64,000 nt of DNA from Mesorhizobium sp. BR1-1-16 (GCF_020165495.1 NZ_JAIUIE010000001.1:1-64000), one strand, 5' to 3'; positions 1 through 8,937 are shown, counted from the first letter of the stretch. Translations and numbers: made by a program. Notes: generated by a model from the sequence alone, not told the origin.

Positions 1-779
1 GGGGGGGCGCCGAGATAATCATGGATGATCTCGCCCGCGACGAGCGTGAAATCGGCGCGCCAGAAGAATGCTTCCAGCGGCTCGACGACAGGCAGGCGGA
101 AGATCGGCGCCTGCGCATTCGGCCGAAGCTCGACCGTCGCTGGCCCCTGCCAGCATTCGTGCACGACGACATCGGTCAGCTTGCGCGAGGTGATCTGGCG
201 GATCGCCGGGCGGCCATCAATATGGTTGATCGCCTTCAGATTGAGATTGGTGGCGAAATCGAAATGGCGACGCATTTCCGAAGGATCGACGGCGCGCTGC
301 TTGTAGGGCGTCGTCACGGTCAGCACGTCGATACCGTTGCGCGCCACCGTCCCGACGATCAGGTCGCCGCGCGCCTCCAGCGTCGGCTCGGCGAATTTTT
401 TCGGCTGGCCATGCACTTCGCGGCCATGGGCGACGCCGCCATCGGACGCCAGGAACAGATACGGGGAATAGGCGCCGGAGCGGCCATTCGGCAGCTTCGC
501 GCCGAACATGACATTGGCCTCGTGATACGGCCCGATCCAGCTCGTATCGTTCATCTTGTAGATATGGACCGCGACGACATCGCCGGTCGGCTCGACGGGT
601 GGCGGGCACAGGAAGGCGACGGCCTCGGGGTCCGTCCGCCAGAAGACGGTCAGGATCTCGGCGTTGCGGAAGGTGAACGGGAATGGCGGGATGAACGGGG
701 CATCCCACGGCGTCGAGAAACCGCCGCCCAGAATATCCTCTTCCGTGACTTTGGGGATGCCCCAGCGACGCTCAGTCAT
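1..779 (-). CDS. Acetoacetate decarboxylase-family protein (3' end outside window)
   Basis: The frame is open from an ATG at 779 to the left window edge, giving at least 259 residues; the final visible residues (IIHDYLGAP) look close to the usual end of the family. The motif HGQPKKFAEP near residue 135 matches the Lys-Lys pair of acetoacetate decarboxylases, where one lysine forms the Schiff base with a keto acid. Family members include true decarboxylases, but also aldolase-dehydratase-type enzymes on sugar-like keto acids. The gene starts 15 bases after the stop of a FadR-type regulator on the same strand, so the two are probably cotranscribed. Context with an enolase-superfamily enzyme and rhamnose genes suggests a role in sugar-acid breakdown. 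The fold assignment is strong; the substrate is unknown. Confidence 0.85.
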   Translation of the reverse strand, partial: MTERRWGIPKVTEEDILGGGFSTPWDAPFIPPFPFTFRNAEILTVFWRTDPEAVAFLCPPPVEPTGDVVAVHIYKMNDTSWIGPYHEANVMFGAKLPNGRSGAYSPYLFLASDGGVAHGREVHGQPKKFAEPTLEARGDLIVGTVARNGIDVLTVTTPYKQRAVDPSEMRRHFDFATNLNLKAINHIDGRPAIRQITSRKLTDVVVHECWQGPATVELRPNAQAPIFRLPVVEPLEAFFWRADFTLVAGEIIHDYLGAP

Positions 780-794
780 TTTGGCTCTTCATCA

Positions 795-1541
795 TCATTG
801 GGGTTGCGACTTCAATGAGGCCTGGGTTGAGGTGAGCACGTGGTTCATGTGCAGGATCATGGCTGCACGCGCGGCTGCGGGATCGCGACCCTTGATCGCT
901 GCGACGATGGCGCGGTGATCCTCGATCGAGGTTGTGATCACGTCCGGCGTTTCCGAAGCGATCTTTCGAAATTCGAGGCCAAGCACGTTGAGGCTCTGCG
1001 CGGCGCGGGCCAGGAAGTCGTTGTCGGCAAGCTCGGCGAGGCGGCGGTGGAAGGCGGTATCGATTTCGCGATAGCGCTCCGGATCGTCCTTGGCCGTTTC
1101 CTGCGCCACAATCGAGGCTTCGAGCTCGGGCAGGGTGACCGGGTCTCCGCGCTCGGCGGCCAGCGCCGCAATCTCGCCCTCGATCAACCGGCGCGCCTCA
1201 TAGAGCTTGCCGACTTCCGTGCCGCGGAGCGTCAGGAAGAAGGCGAGCGGCGCGAGCAGATCGCTCGCCTGGAGCTGCGAGACGAACACGCCGCCGCCAT
1301 GGCGCACTTCCAGCACGCCGAGGACAGCCAGCGCACGCAGCGCCTCGCGCAGGGTCGGACGTGAAATCTCGAATGTTTCCGCGAGCTTGCGCTCCGAGGG
1401 CAGCTGATCACCAGCCTTCAGATTCCCGGTCGTGACGAGACCGAGGATGCGCGCGACCAAAAGGTCGGTCAGCCCCGTCCGCTTCAGCGGCATCTGCCCA
1501 CTGAGATCGCTCGCAACCAAGCGCGCCACTCCCTCACTCAC
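795..1541 (-). CDS. FadR-type GntR transcriptional regulator
   Basis: A 248-residue protein with an N-terminal winged helix (LPSERKLAETFEISRPTLRE, roughly residues 46-65) followed by an all-helical FCD ligand domain. The family binds DNA as a dimer and releases it on binding a small organic acid. The frame starts at a GTG; an in-frame ATG at 1493 would leave a FadR-like 31 residues before LPSE and is a fair alternative. It is transcribed away from the enolase-superfamily gene and into the acetoacetate-decarboxylase-like gene. The intergenic palindrome at 1579-1589 fits the FCD-family operator pattern, so autoregulation and control of the divergent gene are likely. Confidence 0.9.
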   Translation of the reverse strand: MSEGVARLVASDLSGQMPLKRTGLTDLLVARILGLVTTGNLKAGDQLPSERKLAETFEISRPTLREALRALAVLGVLEVRHGGGVFVSQLQASDLLAPLAFFLTLRGTEVGKLYEARRLIEGEIAALAAERGDPVTLPELEASIVAQETAKDDPERYREIDTAFHRRLAELADNDFLARAAQSLNVLGLEFRKIASETPDVITTSIEDHRAIVAAIKGRDPAAARAAMILHMNHVLTSTQASLKSQPQ

Positions 1542-1578
1542 CGCGTCAGGCCACAGTCATCAGCGACAATTGGCCAAG

Positions 1579-1589
1579 TGGTCTGACCA
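1579..1589. promoter_or_regulatory. Candidate FadR-type operator
   Basis: The 11-mer TGGTCTGACCA is a perfect 5+1+5 palindrome and fits the TNGTNNNACNA pattern of FCD-type GntR operators. It lies between the divergent regulator and the enolase-superfamily gene, five bases before a possible -35 TTGACC at 1594-1599. An eight-base palindrome TTGGCCAA sits next to it at 1570-1577. The sites are directly visible; binding by the neighbouring regulator is inferred. Confidence 0.55.
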
Positions 1590-1676
1590 ATTATTGACCT
1601 AGCAGCCGTCCCGGTGCTAGTCAATCGATCACCGGAACCGGTCATTTGCGAAACGCTGTCATCCAGAGCCATACCC

Positions 1677-2801
1677 ATGCGCCTCGGCCCGATCAGGACC
1701 TATGTCATTCGTTATCGCGACACCAATGATCACGGAAACCTGCGTCAGACGGTGCTCGTCCGCGTCGAGACGGTGGACGGCGTGGTCGGCTGGGGCGAAG
1801 GCATCGCCATGTGGCCGGAGGCCTGCTGGGCGACCAAGGTCCTGATCGACGGCGCCTTCGCGCAGCTTCTTCAGGGCGCCGCCGAGATCAGCATCGCCGA
1901 TGCCTGGGCGATGATGCGCGGCCATGCGTGGTGGTACGGCGAAGGCGGGATCGCCTGCTTCGCCTATTCCGCGCTCGACATGGCGCTGTGGGATATCGAG
2001 GGCAAGATCGAGGGAAAGCCGCTCTACGAACTGCTCGGCGGCAAGGTGCATGACAGCCTCCCGGCCTATGCGAGCTGCCACGTCAACAAGGCGACCCGCG
2101 CGGCGAATGTCGAGGCGGTCGTCGACTATCAGCAGGCGGGCTTCGTCGGCGTCAAGCTCGGCTTCGGCAAGCGGGGCTTTTCCGATATCGGCCAGGACCC
2201 GGAGAATGACATCGCCTTCGTGCGCGAGCTCCGCGAGGCCCTCGGCCCCGATTTCGAGATCATCGTTGACGCCGGCAACGGCGTGAAATGGGACCGCGCC
2301 ACCGCGATCGACACGGTGAGCCGGATGGCCGAATTTGGCATCGGCTGGATCGAGGAGCCGTTCTATCCGACGCAGATCGACGACTATCGGGCGCTGAAGG
2401 CGGCGGTCGCGGTCCCGATCGGCACTGGCGAGCGCGAATTCACCGTCACCGGCTACCAGCGGCTGATCGAGACCGGCACGGTCGATGTGCTCGGGGTGGA
2501 TCCGTCCCGCGCCGAGGGCGTCACCGGCTTCCGCAAGATCGATGCGCTCTGCGGCGCCGCGGGGATCACCATCAACGCCCATGCCTGGAGCACGGCAATC
2601 CTGTCGGCTGCAAGTCTGCATCTCTCCCTTGCCTCGCCGAATGCGCGGTTGTTCGAACTGAAGCCGACCCGCGTCAGCGTCCAGGCCGACCTTGTCGATA
2701 GGCCGATCTGGCTTGAGGATGGCGCCGTTCACGCGCCCGAAGGCCACGGCCTTGGCATCACCGTCGATGAGGCCCTTATCGAGCATTTGGAACTGCGCTA
2801 G
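1677..2801 (+). CDS. Mandelate racemase/muconate lactonizing enzyme family protein
   Basis: Enolase-superfamily enzyme of 374 residues, probably a sugar-acid dehydratase, racemase or cycloisomerase acting through an Mg-stabilised enolate. Visible active-site elements are the lysine motif KLGFGK, metal ligands in VDAGNG, WIEEPF and GTGERE, and the distal histidine in NAHAW, the arrangement of the mandelate-racemase subgroup. I chose the ATG at 1677 because the earlier in-frame GTG at 1614 falls inside the likely promoter and adds a 21-residue tail with no family resemblance. It diverges from the FadR-type regulator and converges on the isomerase-like gene. It is clearly different from the rhamnonate dehydratase further along, so it probably handles another acid. 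Substrate unknown. Confidence 0.85.
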   Translation: MRLGPIRTYVIRYRDTNDHGNLRQTVLVRVETVDGVVGWGEGIAMWPEACWATKVLIDGAFAQLLQGAAEISIADAWAMMRGHAWWYGEGGIACFAYSALDMALWDIEGKIEGKPLYELLGGKVHDSLPAYASCHVNKATRAANVEAVVDYQQAGFVGVKLGFGKRGFSDIGQDPENDIAFVRELREALGPDFEIIVDAGNGVKWDRATAIDTVSRMAEFGIGWIEEPFYPTQIDDYRALKAAVAVPIGTGEREFTVTGYQRLIETGTVDVLGVDPSRAEGVTGFRKIDALCGAAGITINAHAWSTAILSAASLHLSLASPNARLFELKPTRVSVQADLVDRPIWLEDGAVHAPEGHGLGITVDEALIEHLELR

Positions 2802-2816
2802 CCGGAAGCGGCCCAT

Positions 2817-4229
2817 TCAGCAGACGCGCCGCAGCGGCACCGCGAACAGCGTTGCCACTCGTTCGAGCGCCGCTGCGTGCACACCCGGTGCCATCACGCC
2901 GTGATGCGTCGGGCCTTCGGCGGCCCAGGCCTTGATGAAACCGCGAAGACCGAGTGGGAAACGGACACGGCAATTGGTGTCGCCGAGCATCATGGGCGGA
3001 CCCCCGACAATCTCGCCCTCGGCGACGACCATCACGAAGCGCCCGTCGCCATTCTGCGTCAGCGACAGCAGCGTCATCGGCCCGAGCTTCGGATAGGTCT
3101 GGGTCAGGAAGCCGGAACCGGTCTTGCCGTGGAAGACGGACGAATGCTTCAGCGTCGGCTTTTCCGCGGAAATCGTGACGTCGGCTGCGCCTGAATGGCC
3201 GAGGATGACGACATCGTCGTTGAAATCCATCGAATAGAGCTCGGCAAGGGTCGCCGTGCCGGCCACCGCCTTCAGCATCAGCATTGCGAGCGCCGTCTTG
3301 ATATCCGCCTCGACCGGACAGGCGATTCCCTCCGCCATCAGGACAGAAAACGCCGGGTTGGATGCGGCAAGCACCGCTTCATGGTCCGCGCGCACCGCCC
3401 CTTCGTAGTGGTTCGGCAGGGCACAGAGCGCCTCGCGCGCGATCAGCCGGTCAAGGCCGGCGAGAACTCTCGCGATGGCCCCGAGCGGCGCGCCCTCGAC
3501 ATCCTTGGGGATCGCAAAGGCCGCGCGGAGCGCAGGCAGCCGCGCCTCGGCGTCGTCTTCGGACACGTCGGTGGCGGCCTTGGCGATATCGTCCCAGTTG
3601 AGGTGCTTCGTATAGGCGCCGAAGGCCGCGAAGAAGGCCGTCTCGTCGATCGAGAGATCGGTCATGCCCGGATAGGGGCGACCAAACAAGCCGAAGCTCT
3701 TGGTGCGCAGCGTGCGCCGTATCGAGGCGGCGTCGAGCCAGGACGAGAGTTCGCTGGCCAGAGCCGCGTCACCCTCGAGATGGCCGGTCACGACATCGAA
3801 GCGCTTGCCGATCCGCCGCAGCGAGGCGGTCATTTCCGGCAGTGCGGCGCAGGAGATCGCGACGCCGAGCCAGTCGCCGATGCCATGCACCTCGGCCATA
3901 TCGAGCTTGCGGACGGACTGGACGTTGAGGAGAACGATCGGCACGTCGAGTTCGGCCACCGCGATCAGCAGCGGCTCGGAGGTGGCGTAGGTCGTCAGAT
4001 GAACGAAGACGGCGTCGACATCGGCAGCGGCGAGGCGCGCTGCTGCGGCGCGGGCGCCGTCGATCGTATCGACGAGCCCGATCTCGATACGTTCGGCGGC
4101 CGGGCCGATGATGTCGAGGAGGCGGGCGTGGTGGCCCAGGATGGCGTCGCGCATGCCGGGAAATTGCGGCCAGTAGGCCGCGAGCCCGACGGCCAGGATG
4201 CCGATCCGCGGCTTCGCCTTGAGCGCCAT
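2817..4229 (-). CDS. L-arabinose/L-fucose isomerase-like protein
   Basis: A 470-residue cytoplasmic protein related to the L-fucose/L-arabinose isomerases, which convert aldoses to ketoses with a divalent metal. The N-terminal half has the Rossmann-like region with MRDAILGHH and DAVFVHLTTYAT. In the C-terminal half, likely metal ligands are Glu in PVEADI (about residue 305), Asp in MDFNDD (about 335), His in ILGHSG (about 344) and a later HH in THHGV (about 438). The ATG at 4229 has a GGGAGG ribosome site seven to eight bases upstream, better than the earlier ATG at 4253. It is transcribed divergently from the sugar ABC transporter. Similarity to characterised isomerases is distant, so the sugar is not assignable. 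Confidence 0.75.
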   Translation of the reverse strand: MALKAKPRIGILAVGLAAYWPQFPGMRDAILGHHARLLDIIGPAAERIEIGLVDTIDGARAAAARLAAADVDAVFVHLTTYATSEPLLIAVAELDVPIVLLNVQSVRKLDMAEVHGIGDWLGVAISCAALPEMTASLRRIGKRFDVVTGHLEGDAALASELSSWLDAASIRRTLRTKSFGLFGRPYPGMTDLSIDETAFFAAFGAYTKHLNWDDIAKAATDVSEDDAEARLPALRAAFAIPKDVEGAPLGAIARVLAGLDRLIAREALCALPNHYEGAVRADHEAVLAASNPAFSVLMAEGIACPVEADIKTALAMLMLKAVAGTATLAELYSMDFNDDVVILGHSGAADVTISAEKPTLKHSSVFHGKTGSGFLTQTYPKLGPMTLLSLTQNGDGRFVMVVAEGEIVGGPPMMLGDTNCRVRFPLGLRGFIKAWAAEGPTHHGVMAPGVHAAALERVATLFAVPLRRVC

Positions 4230-4269
4230 CGATCTCCCTCCCAAGGCCTCCATGCGGATTTCGACCTAT

Positions 4270-4302
4270 CACTTCGCAACTTGACTGACAAGTTGCGAAG
4301 TG
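4270..4302. promoter_or_regulatory. Perfect 14-bp inverted repeat, candidate operator of the rhamnose operon
   Basis: The arms CACTTCGCAACTTG and CAAGTTGCGAAGTG are exact reverse complements around a five-base centre ACTGA. The repeat sits between the isomerase-like gene and the transporter operon and overlaps a possible -35 element TTGACT at 4281-4286, so a bound regulator would block transcription. The most likely protein is the FadR-type regulator encoded within the operon. There is no T-run on either strand, which argues against a terminator. Confidence 0.6.
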
Positions 4303-4388
4303 AGATGCGTTTACCGCTGCGTCGTCTCGGAGGAGGGAAGCAGCTGGGAATTACGGGCGGCTCGGACCGCCTTGGGAGGATTAGAGCT

Positions 4389-5570
4389 ATGAAGAAACTT
4401 GCCAGGGCGCTTGCGCTCGGGGTGGCCTCGGGCCTGCTGTTCTCGGCCGCCGCTCTTGCTGATGATTTCCACGGCTTCGACCCCGCCAAGTATGACGGCA
4501 CGCGCCTTTCGGCGGACCAGTACAAGGCAATGGTCACCGATGCGATGGCGGTGAAGCCGCCCCGCAACGGCAAGAAATATGTGATCGGCTTCGCAAACCT
4601 GCAGCGCGACATAACTTTCGGCGTCGTCGTCGAGAAATCGATCCAGGCCAATGCAGATCTCGCCGGTGTCGAACTTCTTGTCGCCGACAACCGCCTCGAC
4701 GGCCCGACCGCGCTCGCCAATGCCCAGTCCTTCGTGCAGCGCAATGTCGACTACGTGATCGAATTCCAGACCGACAGCAATTTCGGCCAGACGGTCATGA
4801 ACGTCTTCAACGAGGACGGCACCAAGGTCGTCGCTATCGACATCCCGATGCCGGGCGCCACTTTCTTCGGCGCCAATAATCCGAAGTCGGGCTATATGAG
4901 CGGCTCCTATCTCGGCCAGGCCGCGATCGCCAAGTTCGGCAAGGATAAGGCGATGACGGGCTATTTCGTCGTCGGCGAGCTGCCGCAGTCGGGCGCGATC
5001 CCGAAGATGCGCACCGAGGGCCAGGTCAACGGCTTCCTTTCCGCGCTGCCCGATTTCGACAAGGCCAAGATGCTGCGGATCGATACCAAGAATACGCTGC
5101 AGGAATCCTACGCGCAGATGACGAACGTCCTCAGCCGCATTCCGGACGGCGTTCCGATCATGGTGACGGCGATCAACGACCAGTCGGCGATCGGCATGCT
5201 CCGTGCCATCAAGCAGGCCGGCCGCGAGGCCGATGCCGTGGTGGTCGGCAACGGCGCTGACGAGACCAAGGCGCTGGTCGACGAGCCGCAGCTCTATGGT
5301 GCAACGGGCTATTTCCCCGAGACCTACGGCAACTATCTGCTGCCGATCGCCCTGTCCTCGCTCGCCGGCAAGCCGCTGCCGCCGGCCGTGCTGGTCAGTC
5401 ACGTGATGATCAACAAGGCCAATGTCTGCAAGTATTATCCGGACTTCAAATGCACGGATAAGGCCGAATTTGAGTATAAATTCCCGCAGGAAGCCTTCGA
5501 GGCCTATCTGACGGAACTGCGCAAGGAGCCTTTCCTGAAGGGCTTCGAGGATCTGGTCCCCGCGAACTGA
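4389..5570 (+). CDS. Sugar ABC transporter substrate-binding protein
   Basis: A 393-residue periplasmic binding protein of the ribose/rhamnose-type family. A signal peptide is plain: a MKKLARAL basic start, a hydrophobic core and an ALA-type cleavage site near residue 24. The mature part carries the family's ligand-binding segments such as IGFANLQRD and ITAINDQSAIGML. The start has a strong GGGAGGA site eight bases upstream. It is the first gene of an operon with the cognate ATPase and a single permease, followed by rhamnose-oxidation genes, which makes L-rhamnose or a related deoxysugar the likely ligand. An in-frame extension upstream to about 3195 runs antisense to the isomerase-like gene and is not coding. 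Confidence 0.92.
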   Translation: MKKLARALALGVASGLLFSAAALADDFHGFDPAKYDGTRLSADQYKAMVTDAMAVKPPRNGKKYVIGFANLQRDITFGVVVEKSIQANADLAGVELLVADNRLDGPTALANAQSFVQRNVDYVIEFQTDSNFGQTVMNVFNEDGTKVVAIDIPMPGATFFGANNPKSGYMSGSYLGQAAIAKFGKDKAMTGYFVVGELPQSGAIPKMRTEGQVNGFLSALPDFDKAKMLRIDTKNTLQESYAQMTNVLSRIPDGVPIMVTAINDQSAIGMLRAIKQAGREADAVVVGNGADETKALVDEPQLYGATGYFPETYGNYLLPIALSSLAGKPLPPAVLVSHVMINKANVCKYYPDFKCTDKAEFEYKFPQEAFEAYLTELRKEPFLKGFEDLVPAN

Positions 5571-5645
5571 TCGAGGACGAGCCCGGGATGCGTGGCGTGC
5601 CGCGCATCCTGGAACTTCGGATCACTATTGCAGCGAGTTGAGGCC

Positions 5646-7154
5646 ATGGCCGACAAAAGACTTCTCGACATGAGCGGCGTTCGCAAGTCGTTCGGCGGCG
5701 TCCCCGTCCTCGTCGATGTCGGCTTCCATCTCGATGCCGGTGAAGTGGTTGCGCTGCTCGGCGCGAACGGCGCCGGCAAGTCGACGCTGATGAAGATTCT
5801 CTCCGGAAACTACACCCGCGACGCCGGCGCGATCGCCATCGACGGCAGCCCGGTCGAGATTCGCTCCCCGGCTGATGCGCTGGCGCTCGGCATCCGCATG
5901 CTGCCGCAGGAACTCTCGATCTTCCCCGACATGACCGTCGCCGAAAACATCATGATCGGCGCAATGCCGCGGAAGGGCCTGCATGTCGATGCCGCGGCGA
6001 TGGAAGCGCGCGCGACACAGCTTCTGAAGCGCCTCGGCCTCGACTGGCTGTCGCCGCGCACCCGCATGGGCACGCTCTCACATCATGTCCAGCGCATCGT
6101 CGAGATCGCCCGCGCCATGAACGGCAATGCGCGCGTCCTCATCATGGACGAGCCGACCGCCTCCCTCGCAGCCGAGGAAGTGCAGCTGCTGTTCGACATC
6201 ATCCGCCGCCTCCAGGCGGAAGGCATCTCGATCATCTACATTTCGCATTACCTGAAAGAGGTGTTCGCGATCTCCGGCCGGGTCGTTGTCCTCCGCGACG
6301 GCCGCAATGCCGGCGATTTCGCCACTGCGCGGACCGATGTCGACGAGGTGCTGCACGCCATTGTCGGCAACCGCGTCGGCGATCTCTATCCGGCCTTCTC
6401 CGCCTCATCTGGCGCCGGCGACGACGTCGTTACCGTCGAGGGGCTCACCGTCGAAGGCTGGCTCCGTGGCGTCGATTTCACCGTCCGCCGCGGGACCATC
6501 ACCGGTGTGCATGGGTTGATCGGCTCGGGTGCCGAGATGATCGGCCGCTCCCTTTTCGGCGCCGTGCCGCGCACGAAGATTGCGAGCGCCACAGTCGGCG
6601 GCAAGCCCTACACCATCACGACGCCCGGCAGGGCTGTCGAGGCCGGTCTCGGCCTCGTCGCAGCTGAGCGCAAGCGCGAGGGCATCATCGCGATGCTGAC
6701 GCTGCGCGAGAATCTCTCGATCGCCAACATGCCGCTGTTCACGCGCGGCATGACCGTCGACCGCGAGAAGGAAGCGACGACAGCCGCCGAATGGATCCGC
6801 CGGCTCTCGATCCGCGCCCGCGGTCCCGAACAACCGATCGGCACGCTTTCGGGCGGCAACCAGCAGAAGGTCTGCCTCGCGCGCTGGCTACTCGGCGATC
6901 TCAGCGTACTGATCCTCGAGGAACCGACCCGCGGCGTCGATGTCGGCGCGCGGCAGGAAATCTACCGCCAGATCCGGCAATTGGCCGATCAGGGGCTCGG
7001 CATCTTGCTGATTTCCTCCGACGCCGAGGAAGTCGCCGGTCTTGCCGATCGCAGCATCGTGCTCGCCGGCGGCGTCGTCACCGAGACCTACGAGCAGCCG
7101 ACCGATGCGTCGGCGCTCATGAGCGCGGCCAGCAAGCCTGCCGTCGCAGCCTGA
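5646..7154 (+). CDS. Sugar ABC transporter ATP-binding protein (duplicated RbsA/MglA type)
   Basis: A 502-residue ATPase with two nucleotide-binding domains, as in RbsA and MglA. Domain 1 has a canonical Walker A GANGAGKST (near residue 37) and Walker B VLIMDEPTAS, but its signature reads LSHHVQRI instead of LSGGQ. Domain 2 has a degraded Walker A (LIGSGAEMIG), a good signature LSGGNQQKV and Walker B LILEEPTRG. This split of good and degenerate motifs is usual for the family. The ATG at 5646 follows a GTTGAGG site; the open frame upstream has no such site. It energises uptake through the permease that follows 17 bases later. Confidence 0.92.
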   Translation: MADKRLLDMSGVRKSFGGVPVLVDVGFHLDAGEVVALLGANGAGKSTLMKILSGNYTRDAGAIAIDGSPVEIRSPADALALGIRMLPQELSIFPDMTVAENIMIGAMPRKGLHVDAAAMEARATQLLKRLGLDWLSPRTRMGTLSHHVQRIVEIARAMNGNARVLIMDEPTASLAAEEVQLLFDIIRRLQAEGISIIYISHYLKEVFAISGRVVVLRDGRNAGDFATARTDVDEVLHAIVGNRVGDLYPAFSASSGAGDDVVTVEGLTVEGWLRGVDFTVRRGTITGVHGLIGSGAEMIGRSLFGAVPRTKIASATVGGKPYTITTPGRAVEAGLGLVAAERKREGIIAMLTLRENLSIANMPLFTRGMTVDREKEATTAAEWIRRLSIRARGPEQPIGTLSGGNQQKVCLARWLLGDLSVLILEEPTRGVDVGARQEIYRQIRQLADQGLGILLISSDAEEVAGLADRSIVLAGGVVTETYEQPTDASALMSAASKPAVAA

Positions 7155-7171
7155 TTTCCAAGGAACGCCCC

Positions 7172-8176
7172 ATGTCGCAGCACGTCAACACCACCGCCGC
7201 CGAACACAAGGCCATAACGACAGCGCAACGCTCGCGCAATCTGCTCGGCCATCCCTATGCCGGCGTGGTTATGCTGCTGGTCTTCTACCTGATCCTGGCC
7301 GCCGTCTTCACGACGCTTTCGCCCTACTTCCTGACCTTCAAGAACCTGGTCTCGATTGGCTCGAACATGGCCTTTATCGGCCTGATGGCGGCTGCCGGCA
7401 CGCCGCTGATCATTGCCGGCGGCCTCGATCTCTCCGTCGCTGCCGTCGCCGGCATATCCGGCGTCGTGGTGGCGATGTGCTATGCCAACGGCATCGACAT
7501 CTGGGTCTCCTGCGGCATCGCGCTGGTGATCGGAGCCGGCATTGGCGCCGGCAACGGCGCGCTGACCAACGGGCTTCGCCTCAACCCCTTCATCGTCACG
7601 CTTGGCACCATGTCGATCATCACCGGGCTGTCGTTGGTGTTGACCGGAGGCCTGACGCAGCCCCTGCTGACCGAGGGCTTCAACTGGATCGGCTCCGGCA
7701 AGATCTATGGCATGCCGGTGCCGCTCCTGATCATGCTCGTGATCTTTCTGCTGATCTGGTGGGTGATGGCGTTCACGCCGTTCGGCCGCTTCATCTATGC
7801 CTCGGGCGGCAATCCGGAAGCCTCGCGCATGCTCGGCATTCCGGTCGACCGGACACAGATGATCCTCTACGTCGTCTCGGGCCTCTCCGGTGCGCTCGCC
7901 GGCATCATCGTCGCCGCCATGCTCGGTGCCGCTGCCCCCGATTCGGTCGGAAAGCACCTTCTGACCGTCATCGCCGCGATCATCCTTGGCGGCACGTCGC
8001 TGTTCGGTGGACGTGGTTCGGTCTGGGGCACGCTGCTCGCCGTGCTGATCCTCGGGACGCTGAATAACGGGCTGACGCTTCTGAACGTTTCGAGCTTCTG
8101 GCAGGACGTTACCAAGGGCACAGTGCTGCTCCTCGCCGTTGGCCTCGACCAGCTGCGCGTCCGTTCGCAGAACTGA
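7172..8176 (+). CDS. Sugar ABC transporter permease
   Basis: Inner-membrane permease of 334 residues of the BPD_transp_2 type (RbsC-like), with about eight to ten hydrophobic segments and the family's conserved stretch GGLDLSVAAVAGISG after the first helices. A ribosome site AAGGAACG precedes the ATG. It is the only permease in the operon, so it probably works as a homodimer with the two-domain ATPase, as RbsC does with RbsA. The regulator gene begins five bases after its stop. Confidence 0.92.
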   Translation: MSQHVNTTAAEHKAITTAQRSRNLLGHPYAGVVMLLVFYLILAAVFTTLSPYFLTFKNLVSIGSNMAFIGLMAAAGTPLIIAGGLDLSVAAVAGISGVVVAMCYANGIDIWVSCGIALVIGAGIGAGNGALTNGLRLNPFIVTLGTMSIITGLSLVLTGGLTQPLLTEGFNWIGSGKIYGMPVPLLIMLVIFLLIWWVMAFTPFGRFIYASGGNPEASRMLGIPVDRTQMILYVVSGLSGALAGIIVAAMLGAAAPDSVGKHLLTVIAAIILGGTSLFGGRGSVWGTLLAVLILGTLNNGLTLLNVSSFWQDVTKGTVLLLAVGLDQLRVRSQN

Positions 8177-8181
8177 GGACA

Positions 8182-8928
8182 ATGTCCATGAACCCGCTCG
8201 ACCAGTTGAAGCCGATCGATACCAAGCCCTCCGCTTCCGAACGGGTGGCCGAGCGCCTGATGGCGCTGATCGCATCCGGCAATATCGCACCGGGAGACAA
8301 GCTCCCGAGCGAGAACGAGCTGACCAAGGCGCTGCATGTCTCGCGGCCCGTTGTTCGCGAAGCCCTTCGCGGCCTCGCCATGCTTGGTGTCGTCGAGAGC
8401 AAGCAGGGCGGCGGCTGCTATGTCACCGATCTGAAGCCGAACCGGTTGATGGCACCGCTCTCCTTCGTGCTGAGCCTGCAGGATTACAGCCTCGACAGCC
8501 TGTTCGCCGCCCGGACCGTGATCGATTGCGGCCTCGCGGCAAGCGCCGCACGCAACGTCACGGCATCGCAGCTGGAGCGCTTCGCCGAGCTGATCGAAGT
8601 TGCCTACCAGACCGTCCGTGACCCGGTCGCGTTTCGGTTGGCCGACAGCGAGTTCCACGAACTGATCGGCACGGCGTCGGACAACGCCTTCCTCGATCGC
8701 GTCTCGCGCTCGCTCTATAGCCTTGCCATCGACCAGCGTCGCAAGGCTTCAGAAACGCCCGGTGTCCTCGATCAGTCGGCCCGGGATCACGATGACATCG
8801 TCAAGGCGCTGGTTGCGCGCGACCCCGAAGCCGCACAGGCCGCGATGGCGGAGCATGTCGAGCACATTCGCAAGACCACGCTCGACGTGATGGGTGACGT
8901 GCCGCCCATTCCCTTCCGGTCGAGATAG
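8182..8928 (+). CDS. FadR-type GntR transcriptional regulator of the rhamnose operon
   Basis: A 248-residue regulator with an N-terminal winged helix (DKLPSENELTKALHVSRPVV, about residues 37-56) and a C-terminal helical FCD domain that senses organic acids. It is embedded between the transporter and the rhamnose-oxidation enzymes with five and nine base spacers, so it is part of the operon it most likely controls. The perfect inverted repeat upstream of the first gene is its best candidate operator; an intermediate such as rhamnonate or its keto-deoxy product could be the inducer. The family is certain; target and ligand are inferred. Confidence 0.9.
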   Translation: MSMNPLDQLKPIDTKPSASERVAERLMALIASGNIAPGDKLPSENELTKALHVSRPVVREALRGLAMLGVVESKQGGGCYVTDLKPNRLMAPLSFVLSLQDYSLDSLFAARTVIDCGLAASAARNVTASQLERFAELIEVAYQTVRDPVAFRLADSEFHELIGTASDNAFLDRVSRSLYSLAIDQRRKASETPGVLDQSARDHDDIVKALVARDPEAAQAAMAEHVEHIRKTTLDVMGDVPPIPFRSR

Positions 8929-8937
8929 GAGGTCGCC

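Noticed and set aside
3195-4388. A long plus-strand frame continuous with the substrate-binding protein
   Set aside because: It is antisense to the isomerase-like gene, and the signal peptide and ribosome site fix the true start at 4389.
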